Part shown: positions 52,686 to 60,893 of the stretch, one piece after another
How positions within the stretch are numbered: position 1 is the stretch's first letter
Layout of the letters: each line of letters starts with the position of its first letter
Source of the DNA: DATAES01 sp963721305
GTDB lineage: Bacteria; Actinomycetota; Acidimicrobiia; Acidimicrobiales; JACDCH01
Assembly: GCA_963721305.1 (NCBI GenBank)
Contig: CAVRIR010000006.1
Span: 186,001-250,000 of the forward strand
DNA length: 64,000 nt
Reading direction: 5' to 3'
Notes under the pieces: generated by a model
Told to the model about the DNA's origin: nothing
The model's input: only the letters and a program-made list of their open reading frames with translations
Database searches by the model: none
Program-made: the position numbers and the translations under genes

Positions 52686-53878
52686 CGCAGAACCGCGTCC
52701 TTGACGTTCATCAAGTGAGCGAGGTTGCCACCCATGATCTTGCGCACCTTCTCCTCGGAAAGACCGTTGAGCTCTTTGACGTAGCTCACCGGGTCCGCGA
52801 GCCCTTCGGGATGGGGATAGTCCGAGCCGAACAGCACGTGCTCCTCACCGATGAGCTCGGCGAGCGCGCCGAGGTCCTCTTCCCAGAAGGGGCTGATGTA
52901 GATGTTGCGCTTGACGACGGCGACCGGATCCTCCGGGAAGTCCTGCGGCATCTTCTTGTAGACGTCTGCCATGTTCTTCAGCAGCGGCTCGACCCAGCCG
53001 CTGCCGTTCTCGATGACCGCCACTTTGAGCTGCGGAAACCGCGACAGCGCGCCGTGCAGCACCAGCGCCGAAACCGAGTCCTCGATCGGACGCCATGCCT
53101 GCAACATGCGAAAGGCCTGCGGCTGGAACGGCAACATCTCCTCGTTGGAGCCGAGCCAGTCGTTGGCGTAGGCCTCGTAGCCACTGTCGGACGAGTGCAT
53201 GCCGACGAGGAGATCGTGCTCGACGACCTTCTCCCAGAACGGGTCGAACTCCGGGAAACCGAACGAACGCGAGCCGCGCACGCCCGGGACGGGGGCGGGA
53301 CGAATGAGCACGACGCGGGCGCCGCGCTCGACGACCCATTCGAGCTCTTCGATCGCTCGCTCGACGATCGGAAGGCTGATGACCGGCGTGGCGAAGATGC
53401 GCTCGTCGTAGTTGAACGTCCACGTCTCGTACATCCACTCGTTGAGCGAGTGGATGACCGCGTGGATCATCTCGGGGTCGTCCTTCATCCGTTCCTCGAT
53501 CACGCTCGCGAGCGTCGGGAACATGAGCGCGCGATCGAGACCCTGCTCGTCCATCAACTGCACGCGTGCGGCGGGATCGCGGAACCCCTCGAGGGCGCGC
53601 ATCGGATCACCGAAGATCTCGCGCCGGTTCCTGCCCTCCGGATTGCCACGGCGGAAGTAGTCCTCCATCGCACCCGGCCGGGCGACGACGTCGAACGTGG
53701 GGTTCGGGATGTACTCGCTGATGCGGCCGCGGAGGACGATCTTCGTGCGCCCGCGGACGTCGACGTAGTCGACCGCGTGGCGATACCGATCAGGCAGGAA
53801 CTTCGTGATCGCGTCCCTGGTCTCGTAGAGGTGGTTGTCGGCGTCGAAGACGGGGATGTCGAGCGCTGCCTGCGGCAT
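52682..53878 (-). CDS. PF04909-type amidohydrolase (decarboxylase/hydrolase family)
   Basis: This 398-residue protein starts LDIPVFDADNHLYETRDAIT, the D-x-N-H metal motif variant. Later landmarks are PTLASVIEERMKDDPEMIHA, VLIRPAPVPGVRGSRSFGFP, HSSDSGYEAYANDW, VIENGSGWVEPLLKNM and HVLFGSDYPHPEGLADP, which complete the metal site. It is a paralogue of the enzyme at 35547. ATG at 53878 follows AGAGGG by 7 bases. It heads a run with the FadD3-like ligase (ATGA). A symmetric AGAAC-GGC-GTTCT site lies 22 bases upstream, the likely operator. Confidence 0.88.
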   Translation of the reverse strand: MPQAALDIPVFDADNHLYETRDAITKFLPDRYRHAVDYVDVRGRTKIVLRGRISEYIPNPTFDVVARPGAMEDYFRRGNPEGRNRREIFGDPMRALEGFRDPAARVQLMDEQGLDRALMFPTLASVIEERMKDDPEMIHAVIHSLNEWMYETWTFNYDERIFATPVISLPIVERAIEELEWVVERGARVVLIRPAPVPGVRGSRSFGFPEFDPFWEKVVEHDLLVGMHSSDSGYEAYANDWLGSNEEMLPFQPQAFRMLQAWRPIEDSVSALVLHGALSRFPQLKVAVIENGSGWVEPLLKNMADVYKKMPQDFPEDPVAVVKRNIYISPFWEEDLGALAELIGEEHVLFGSDYPHPEGLADPVSYVKELNGLSEEKVRKIMGGNLAHLMNVKDAVLR

Positions 53879-53899
53879 GCTGGTCCCTCTTTCAGAATG

Positions 53900-53912
53900 A
53901 GAACGGCGTTCT
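53900..53912. promoter_or_regulatory. Symmetric AGAAC-GGC-GTTCT site upstream of the amidohydrolase
   Basis: AGAAC and GTTCT are separated by three bases. The site lies 22-34 bases upstream of the ATG at 53878, within the expected promoter. It resembles the half-sites of the cholesterol regulator KstR, but KstR boxes have a two-base centre, so it is not a KstR box. Confidence 0.45.
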
Positions 53913-53972
53913 TGTCTGGGAGAGTAGTGTTTCAGGACCGCTGGCGCCAGCGGTAGCCGGGGTCCGGAGCCG

Positions 53973-54926
53973 TCAGAGCGAGCCTTCGAGCGACGCCAGG
54001 TACTCCCGCGTCCGCTGCGACGAAGCCACCAGTTCGTCACGGCCCTCGCCGACCGGCACGACCCGGATCGACACGTCTGTCGCGCCCGCATCAGCGAACG
54101 CACGCAGGCGCTTCTCGATGGTCGACTCGCTCCCGGCGGCGAGGATGTCACCGACCTCGCGAGCGTCGCCGTGCTCGAGCAGGCGTTTGTAGTTCGGCGA
54201 TATCTCCGCCTCCGAGAGGATCCGGTTGGCCCGCGCGACGGCCACGTCGATCTCGTCATCACGGCACAGGCAGATCGGTATGCCCGCGACGATGCGGGGC
54301 GGCTTGCGGCCCGCGCTGCTCGCTGCGTCCGTGATGACCGGTGCGATGTGCTCGCCGATGGCGCGCTCGTCGGCCATCCAGAGGACGGTGCCGTCCGTCC
54401 GTTCGCCGGCGAGCTTCAGCATGAGCGGCCCGAGCGCGGCGACCAGGACGGGAGTCGGCGTGACGTCGGTGATGTCGAGGGGGTTGTGCACTCGGAACAG
54501 GTCGTTCTCGACGTCGACCGTGCCGGGTCCGGCGAGCGCGCGATCGAGCACGTCGAGGTACGCGCGCAACGTGGCCGCCGGCCTCTCGTACGGAAGACCG
54601 AGCATCTCGTCGATGATCCAGTGGTGCGAGACGCCGAGCCCGAGCGCGAGGCGTCCCTGGCAGACCGCCTGCACCGACAGCGCCTGCTGCGCGAGCGCGA
54701 TCGGATGCCGTGGTTGCACGGGCACGACGGCGGTGCCGATCTCGATGCGTTCGGTGTCCATGCCGACGAGCGTCGCCGCAGTCAGCGCGTCGAAGTCGTC
54801 CGGGATCTGCGGGATCCACACGGACGACATCCCCGCGTCCTCGGCCCACCGCGCGTCGGCTCGGAGCCGCTCGACCTTCGTGCCGTACCGCCCACGCTCC
54901 GGGCCGAGCATCACCCCGATCCGCAT
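53973..54926 (-). CDS. LLM-class F420-dependent oxidoreductase
   Basis: This 317-residue luciferase-like protein has ADARWAEDAGMSSVWIPQIP, ERIEIGTAVVPVQPRHPIAL, CQGRLALGLGVSHHWIIDEM (about residues 90-109) and PTPVLVAALGPLMLKLAGER, the features of F420-dependent enzymes. The LGLG and the GP motifs are those of the F420-binding subgroup. ATG at 54926 follows GAAAGGGAG. It lies 43 bases from the LivF gene and has the same direction, so it might be cotranscribed with the importer. The substrate is unknown. Confidence 0.88.
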   Translation of the reverse strand: MRIGVMLGPERGRYGTKVERLRADARWAEDAGMSSVWIPQIPDDFDALTAATLVGMDTERIEIGTAVVPVQPRHPIALAQQALSVQAVCQGRLALGLGVSHHWIIDEMLGLPYERPAATLRAYLDVLDRALAGPGTVDVENDLFRVHNPLDITDVTPTPVLVAALGPLMLKLAGERTDGTVLWMADERAIGEHIAPVITDAASSAGRKPPRIVAGIPICLCRDDEIDVAVARANRILSEAEISPNYKRLLEHGDAREVGDILAAGSESTIEKRLRAFADAGATDVSIRVVPVGEGRDELVASSQRTREYLASLEGSL

Positions 54927-54969
54927 GCCGAACTCCCTTTCAAGCTGAAGGTTGGTGGAATTGCCGCGG

Positions 54970-55677
54970 TTACGCGGGCTCGAAGGCTTGGTGGACGACG
55001 GTCTGCGCTTCCGCGCTGTCGCCGAGCCACGAGACGGTGCCGTGGTCGAGGATGGCAACCCGATCGGCGAGCGCGAGTGCGTGGCTGACCTGCTGTTCGA
55101 TGATCAGCAACGAGGTGCCTTCCGCGCGCAGCCGGGTGAGGGTGTCGTAGAGCTCGTCCACGATGATCGGCGCGAGCCCGAGCGAGAGCTCGTCGGCGAT
55201 GAGGACCTTCGGCACCTCGACCATCACGCGGGCGAGCGAGAGCATGCGTTGCTCGCCGCCGGAGAGTGTGCCGGCGATCTGGCCGCGACGACGACCGAGG
55301 ACGGGGAACAGCTCGTACGCGCGCTCGAGACTCGGCTTCACGCCGGCGCGACCGTGCACGCGACGGAAGGACAGCGTGAGGTTCTCTTCGACGGCGAGCG
55401 TCGCGAACACCGAACGTCCCTCGACGGCATGCGCCACGCCGGCACGGGCGAACCGGTAGATGCGCGCACCGGTCATGTCGACGCCGTCGACCGTGACCGA
55501 GCCACTGCTCGGCGCGAGAAGGCCCGACGCCACCCGAGCAACCGTCGTCTTGCCGGCACCGTTCGATCCGACGAGCGCGACGGCCTCTCCGGGATCGATG
55601 TGCAGCGACACGCCGAACAGTGCGCGGAACGGTCCGTATTCGGCACACACGTCACGCAGCTCGAGCACGGGAGTCAT
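54970..55677 (-). CDS. livF: Branched-chain-amino-acid-type ABC transporter, ATPase LivF
   Basis: This 235-residue ATPase has Walker A GSNGAGKTT, the signature LSGGEQRMLSLARVM, Walker B VLIADELSLGLAP and the switch IIEQQVSHALALADRVAILD. It is one of two ATPases of a LivFGHMK-type importer. Length and layout match LivF. It is 85 bases from LivG. Such importers in catabolic actinobacteria often carry aromatic acids or other carboxylates rather than amino acids. Confidence 0.9.
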   Translation of the reverse strand: MTPVLELRDVCAEYGPFRALFGVSLHIDPGEAVALVGSNGAGKTTVARVASGLLAPSSGSVTVDGVDMTGARIYRFARAGVAHAVEGRSVFATLAVEENLTLSFRRVHGRAGVKPSLERAYELFPVLGRRRGQIAGTLSGGEQRMLSLARVMVEVPKVLIADELSLGLAPIIVDELYDTLTRLRAEGTSLLIIEQQVSHALALADRVAILDHGTVSWLGDSAEAQTVVHQAFEPA

Positions 55678-55762
55678 GGTTGCACGGGGGCTGCGCCCCC
55701 GGACCCCATCAGCGTCCGGCTTCCTGGCGGTCGCGCGGCCGCCATCAGTTCGCTTCGCTCGC

Positions 55763-56533
55763 TCATGTCGCCGGCTCCAGCTTGCCGAGGTACGCGGACC
55801 GAACCTGTGCGCTCGCGAGCACCTCGAGCGACGGTCCTTCGACGATCAGCCGCCCGAAGTCCAGCACGTAGCAGCGGGTGGTGAAGCTCGACACCAGTTC
55901 GACGTCGTGCTCGACGAGAAGGATCGCGAACCCTTGCTCGGCCTGGACGTCGCGCAGCGTCTGCGCGAGCTTCCCCGACTCGGCGCGGTCGAGACCGGAC
56001 GACGGCTCGTCGAGCAGCAGGACCTTCGGCTCGGTCATGAGGGCGCGCCCGACCTCGACGAGGCGGCATTGCCCGAGACTCAACCGTTCGATCGGCTCGT
56101 CGGCGAGCGGCGCGAGACCCAGGAGCTCGAGCACCTCGTCGCACCGAGCGAGCTCGTCCCGGCGCGGACGGCCGAGGCCGAGTGCGTCCTTCCAGAGCCG
56201 TCCGTCACCGCGGCGGACCCGTTCGGCGATGAACAGGTGGTCGCGCACGGTGGAGTCGGGGAACAGCTCGATCCGCTGGAACGTGCGCCCGATGCCGAGG
56301 CGCGCCCGCTTGCTGACCGACATGCCGGTCACGTCACGGCCGGCGAGCTCGACGGTGCCGCCGTCGATCGGGAGCATGCCGAGCATGCAGTTGAAGAACG
56401 TCGTCTTGCCGGCGCCGTTCGGTCCGATGAGGCCGACCCGTTCGCCCTCCTCGATCTCGATGCTGACGTCGTCGAGCGCGACGATGCCCGCGAACCGCTT
56501 CGTGAGCCCGCGCACGTCGAGGACCGTGCTCAT
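55763..56533 (-). CDS. livG: Branched-chain-amino-acid-type ABC transporter, ATPase LivG
   Basis: This 256-residue ATPase has Walker A GPNGAGKTT, FNCMLGMLPIDGG, the signature RLSLGQCRLVEVGRALMTEP, Walker B VLLLDEPSSGLD and the switch ILLVEHDVELVSSF. The LSLGQ variant of the signature is usual in LivG. Its start overlaps the permease stop (ATGA, 56530-56533). It works with LivF and the fused permease in the inner membrane. Confidence 0.9.
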   Translation of the reverse strand: MSTVLDVRGLTKRFAGIVALDDVSIEIEEGERVGLIGPNGAGKTTFFNCMLGMLPIDGGTVELAGRDVTGMSVSKRARLGIGRTFQRIELFPDSTVRDHLFIAERVRRGDGRLWKDALGLGRPRRDELARCDEVLELLGLAPLADEPIERLSLGQCRLVEVGRALMTEPKVLLLDEPSSGLDRAESGKLAQTLRDVQAEQGFAILLVEHDVELVSSFTTRCYVLDFGRLIVEGPSLEVLASAQVRSAYLGKLEPAT

Positions 56534-58641
56534 CCGACCACCCCGGCCGCGGGACGCGCGCCGGACTCCGCGACGTCGGCCGGCTCGTCGTCACCAGCGG
56601 GCGTCGCTCGTCGCTTCGCCGCCTTCACCGAGCGTTTGCGCTTCGCGTACTCGAGGATGCCCTCGGGATGGCGCGCGAACTGGATGGTGCCGATGCCGAA
56701 CAAGACGAACCGCCACGCCGAGGGGATCGGGAAGATGCCCGGGATCCGGTCCCAGTCCTGCAGCAACCAGCCGAGGAACGTGCCCTTCAGGATCACTGCA
56801 TCGAGCAACGAGTACGTCGCGGCAGAGACGGCCGCGCCCTCGACCGTACGCATGCTGAACGTGACGACCAAGACGAGCCAGAACAGCGCAGCGAACGGCG
56901 CGAAGTTGTTGCAGTAGTTGACGTTCTTCTGCTGCATCGCGAGCAGCGCACCGCCGAGACCGGCGATGAAGCCGGAGATCGCGAATGCGAGGAGCCGTGC
57001 CCGACCGGCCGAGATGCCGATCGACTCCGCGCCGACCTTGCTCCCCCGCAGTGCGAGCAGCGTGCGCCCGAACGTGCCGTTGCGCAACTGGATGACGACG
57101 AGCGCGACGACGACGAACACGATGATCGTGAGAACCAGGAACGCCTTGTCGTCGCGGAAGTCCCACGGTCCGAGCACCGGCCGCGGCACCTTCGTACCGG
57201 TGAGCAACGAGTTCGATCCACCACCGACGAACGGCAACTGAACGACGACTGCGTCGAAGAAGAAGGCGAACGCGAGCGTGGCGATCGCGGTCCACACGCC
57301 GCCGAGCCGGCGGATCGGCAACGACAGCAACGCACCCAGTGCCGCAGCAATGAACGCACCGGCGATGGCGCCGACCAGCACCGACATGTTGAAGCGGTCG
57401 ACGAGTTGGAACACGGTGAACGCGCCGATGGCGGCGAACGCGCCCTGGCACAGCGAGATCTGTCCGGCCATGCCGGTGATCACCGTGATCGACAGGAAGA
57501 TCGTGCCGAGCACGACGGCCTGGGTGACGAGGAACATCCACGACTGATCGGCCTGCGAAAACACGACGGCGCCGATGACGGCGAGGACCGCGAGCTGCAC
57601 GACGCGCGCGGTGCGCGCCCTGCGTCGGTCGGGTGCGGCCGCGCCGAGCGTGCGCGGTGGCGGGTCGACGCCGGCGAGCGGGTCGCCGGCGTCGTGTTGT
57701 CGTCGGATGCGCGGGAACGAAGACGAGCACGCCGAACAGCACGAGGAACGGCATCGCCGGCGTGAGGTGATCCTGGATCGGCCGCAGCCACGTGACGTCG
57801 TCGCTCCATCGGGGCAGGAAGGTGTTGACCTCGGCGATGAGCACGCCGAGACCCGACGCCTCCGGCGAGCGCCATCGGCAGGCTCACCAGCCGGCCGATC
57901 GCCGCCGCCGCGATCGCGACGACCATGAGGTTGAAGAAGTCGCCGGCAGAGAGCGTGTTGAACCGCGGTGCGATGAGCACCCCCGCGATGCCGGCGAACA
58001 GCGACGACAGCATCCACGCGAAGGCGGAGATGCGCTCGGCGTTGATGCCGTTCATCTCGGTCATGCGGGCGCTCTCGACCACCGCGCGCATGCGCAGGCC
58101 GAGCGCAGCTGAACTTGAACAGCGCGACGAGTCCGAGCATCGCCACGATTGCCGTGCCCATCGCGACGAGCTCGTTGCGGCTGAACGCGTAGGTGTCGAA
58201 CGGGTCGTAGAAGACGGTCGCACCGTTGTTGACGACGCCGACCGGCGTGCGTCCGGCGATCGCGCTGAAGCTCGCGACGATGTCGAACAACGCCGGGATC
58301 GCGACCGCCAGGCCGATCGTGACCACCAGCTTCTCGATCGCCCCCGAGTTGCGGAGGTACCGGAAGATGAGGCGTTCCATCAGCAACCCGATCAGGGGCG
58401 CGATCACGAACACCGCGAGCAGGACGGACGGAACCGTCCCCCAACCCCACAGCACCCGCGCCTTGAAGTACATCGCGGCCGAGACGTATGCCTGCGCGCC
58501 GAAGGCGAGGTTGAACACCCCCGACGTCTTGTAGGTCAGGACGAAGCCCAGCGCGACGAGGGCGTACACGGCCCCGGGCGGCAGACCTTGCAGGAACCCG
58601 CGGAACAGGTCCGAGCCGACCGAGACTGCGCTCAGAAACAT
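56530..58641 (-). pseudogene. Fused LivH-LivM-type permease, three frameshifts
   Basis: This is a single coding region of about 700 residues for both permeases. The LivH half runs from GLPPGAVYALVALGFVLTYK through MRAVVESARMTEMNGINAER to ALAGGVGLGVLIAEVNTFLP. The LivM half includes ITGMAGQISLCQGAFAAIGA, IRRLGGVWTAIATLAFAFFF and ALRGSKVGAESIGISAGRAR. No stop codon separates them in the corrected frame, so the natural protein is a fusion. One extra base each at about 58107, 57852 and 57710 shifts the frame; each correction restores a conserved segment. The broken state may be a sequencing artefact. The upstream partner is LivK; LivG overlaps the end. Confidence 0.8.
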
Positions 58642-58659
58642 CGCCGGACTGCTACGCCC

Positions 58660-60056
58660 TCAGCTGAAGTCCATGGGAACGGGATCGGTCCAGTCGCGGG
58701 TGCCGCCCGGGAAGCACATCCACGGCTTCGTCGGATCGCCGACCATCTGGAACTTGCCGTCCGGACCGACCTTCACCAGCGCCTGGCAGTCGAACTTCGG
58801 GCCGTGGGTGGCCGGGTCTTCTTCAGTCGGGGCGTCGTGCTGACGGCTCCAGTCGACCGGTTGCGTCAACCCGCCGGCGGTGAACGACGTCAACTGCGTG
58901 TTGGACGCAGCGATGACCTTGGCTCGGTCGAAGTTCGGCGCCGGCCGCCTTCAGACCGTCGTAGGCGAGGTCGGCGTTGATCCAGCCGTTCATCGCCATC
59001 TCGGTCTCGGTCTTGCCGTCCTTCGCCATCCACTCGTGGAAGTCCTTCAACTCGCTCTGCCCGGGATCGGCCTCGAAGGGCCGGAACCCGACGGCCACGA
59101 TGTCGCCGTCGAACAGGTTGCCGGCGTCCTGCACGAACTTCTGGTCGTACGTGTTCGTGTGGACGATCTTCACCGACTGGCGGATGCCCTGTCGCTGCAT
59201 CTCCTGCGCCAAGGTCTTGACGCCGTTGAGGTCGATACAGGCGAAGATCACGTCGACGCTGGCCTGTTTCATGGCGGTCACTTCAGGACCGATGCCGTTC
59301 GGTAGGCCGAAGTCGAGATGGTCGTTGGTGTACACCGCGTTGGCGCCGCCGATGTCGTTGCTGTACTTCTCGACGGACGCGGCGCGTCGAGTCGGCGCAG
59401 TCCTTCGAGTTCTCGCTCGCGCTGTAGCCGAGCGTCGCGATCCGCTTCCCGCCCGCCGCCTGGATGGCATACGTGCTGGGCCGCGTCGTGCAGCTGATGC
59501 AGTCGACTTCGCGGTTGCCGTAGATCTCGGGATGGCCGGCCGCCTGCGCCGGGTTGATCGCCCACGTGTAGGTCGGGATCCCGGCCTCGGCGAGGTCGGC
59601 CCAGCCGCTACCGATCTGGGCCGCACTGAAGGTCCCGAACGTGTCGTTGGCCGACACGATCTCGAGCGCCTTGGCCTCGTTGTTCGACAGCTCGTCGTCG
59701 ACCTACTTCGACAGCACCAGCTTGCGCCCGTAGACGCCACCGGTGCTGTTGCGGAAGTCGAAGTACGCCTTGATGCCGTCGTCGAAGCAGTCGAGCACGC
59801 AGGTGCCCAGCGGGTTGTTCGAGTTCGTGCCCAAGGACGAGAAGTCGATCTCGGTGTCGGTCACACCCGGAACACCGCTCAGCGCCACGTGCGTCGTCGT
59901 GTCGCTGTTCGACGCACCCGCACCACTGCTCGCCCCCGACGCCGCAGCCGTCGGCTTCGTATCACTCGAGTTGCTGCACGCCGCGAGCAACAGTGCCAAC
60001 ACAGCCGCTATCAGTATCGAGCGACGCAGTCGCGCACCCGTCCGTCGAGTGGACAT
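58660..60056 (-). pseudogene. Substrate-binding lipoprotein of the Liv-type importer (LivK), broken reading frame
   Basis: This is a periplasmic-binding protein of about 460 residues. It begins with a lipoprotein signal: RRSILIAAVLALLLAACSNS, with the cysteine at about residue 27. The gene then has an in-frame TAG at 59703-59705 (after RKLVLSK), an extra base near 59384 (before AASVEKYSNDIGG) and another near 58940 (before ANFDRAKVIAASNTQ). The C-terminal CQALVKVGPDGKFQMVGDPT ends at 58660. All segments follow one another without gaps, so the protein is recognisable. It delivers the substrate to the fused permease and is the first gene of the importer operon. Confidence 0.75.
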
Positions 60057-60218
60057 GAACCTGGTTCCCCCCCGGGTCAGCTGACGAAGATGTTAGAAAA
60101 CGTAGGCGGTCGGCACAGGAGGCGCCGGGTGGCGCGGCGACTTCTGCTTCCGCCGTTCGGGCGCGGAAAGCACGCTACGCGTTTCTGACTATTGCGTCAA
60201 TGCTGAGCGAGAGCGATA

Positions 60219-60234
60219 TTTCCGATTTCGGAAA
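60219..60234. promoter_or_regulatory. 16-bp palindrome between livK and tetR
   Basis: TTTCCGA-TT-TCGGAAA is perfectly symmetric. It lies in the 252-base gap between the divergent livK and tetR genes, about 165 bases upstream of livK and 80 bases upstream of tetR. Its half-site differs from the second palindrome, so two regulators may bind here. Confidence 0.55.
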
Positions 60235-60282
60235 CAAGATTCTCGCACCCGCGGCCAAGATTTCCGACAGGGGCGAGGTTGG

Positions 60283-60302
60283 ATGAGTGAGTTCTCACTC
60301 AT
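60283..60302. promoter_or_regulatory. 20-bp palindrome immediately upstream of tetR
   Basis: ATGAGTGAG-TT-CTCACTCAT has perfect 9-bp arms. It ends 7 bases before the GTG of the TetR gene, the classic place for an autoregulatory operator. Confidence 0.7.
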
Positions 60303-60308
60303 AACCTT

Positions 60309-60893
60309 GTGCGGATGGAAACCGCTACCACCCGGCGCCGGGCAGCCGCGCTTCCGCCCGACGAGCGGCGGACGATGATCATCGAGGCTGCCATCCCCTT
60401 GCTGGTCGAGCACGGCGAGATGGTGACCACACGGCAGATCGCCGATGCCGCCGGCATCGCCGAAGGAACCGTCTTCCGGGCGTTCGCCGACAAGGACGAG
60501 CTGCTCGTCGCCGTCATCGACGCCGCGCTCGACCCCGCGCCGCTCGAACGAGCGCTCGCCACGATCGATCCTTCGCTCCCTCTCCCCGAGACGGTCGCAG
60601 CGGCAGCCGGCGTCGCACAGCACCGGATCCTCGAGATCTGGCGGCTGGTGTCGAGCGTCGGCACCCGCTTCCACGACCGCAAGAAGGGCCCCATGTCAGA
60701 GAGCCCGGCGCTGGCGCGGTTGCTCGAGCCCCATCGTGACGAGTTCGCGTACGCGCCCCGCGCCGCCGCACGGATGCTGCGTGCCCTCGTGTTCGCGATG
60801 TCGCATCCGATGATGGTCGACGAGCCGGCACCCCCCAGCGAGATCGTTGAGGTCTTTCTGCACGGCGTCTCGAAAGCAGGCCGCCAATGCTGA
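60309..60893 (+). CDS. TetR-family transcriptional regulator of the ABC exporter
   Basis: This 194-residue regulator has the N-terminal HTH MVTTRQIADAAGIAEGTVFR, followed by AFADKDELLVAVIDAAL (about residues 38-75). The C-terminal domain is helical. GTG at 60309 or ATG at 60315 can start it. Its end overlaps the first exporter gene by 7 bases (ATGCTGA), so it is cotranscribed with both exporter genes. The perfect palindrome directly upstream suggests autorepression lifted by an exported compound, as in other TetR/exporter operons. Confidence 0.88.
   Translation: MRMETATTRRRAAALPPDERRTMIIEAAIPLLVEHGEMVTTRQIADAAGIAEGTVFRAFADKDELLVAVIDAALDPAPLERALATIDPSLPLPETVAAAAGVAQHRILEIWRLVSSVGTRFHDRKKGPMSESPALARLLEPHRDEFAYAPRAAARMLRALVFAMSHPMMVDEPAPPSEIVEVFLHGVSKAGRQC

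Noticed and set aside
53900..53912. Calling the AGAAC/GTTCT site a KstR box
   Set aside because: KstR boxes have a two-base centre and wider flanks; the site here has a three-base centre and no matching flanks.
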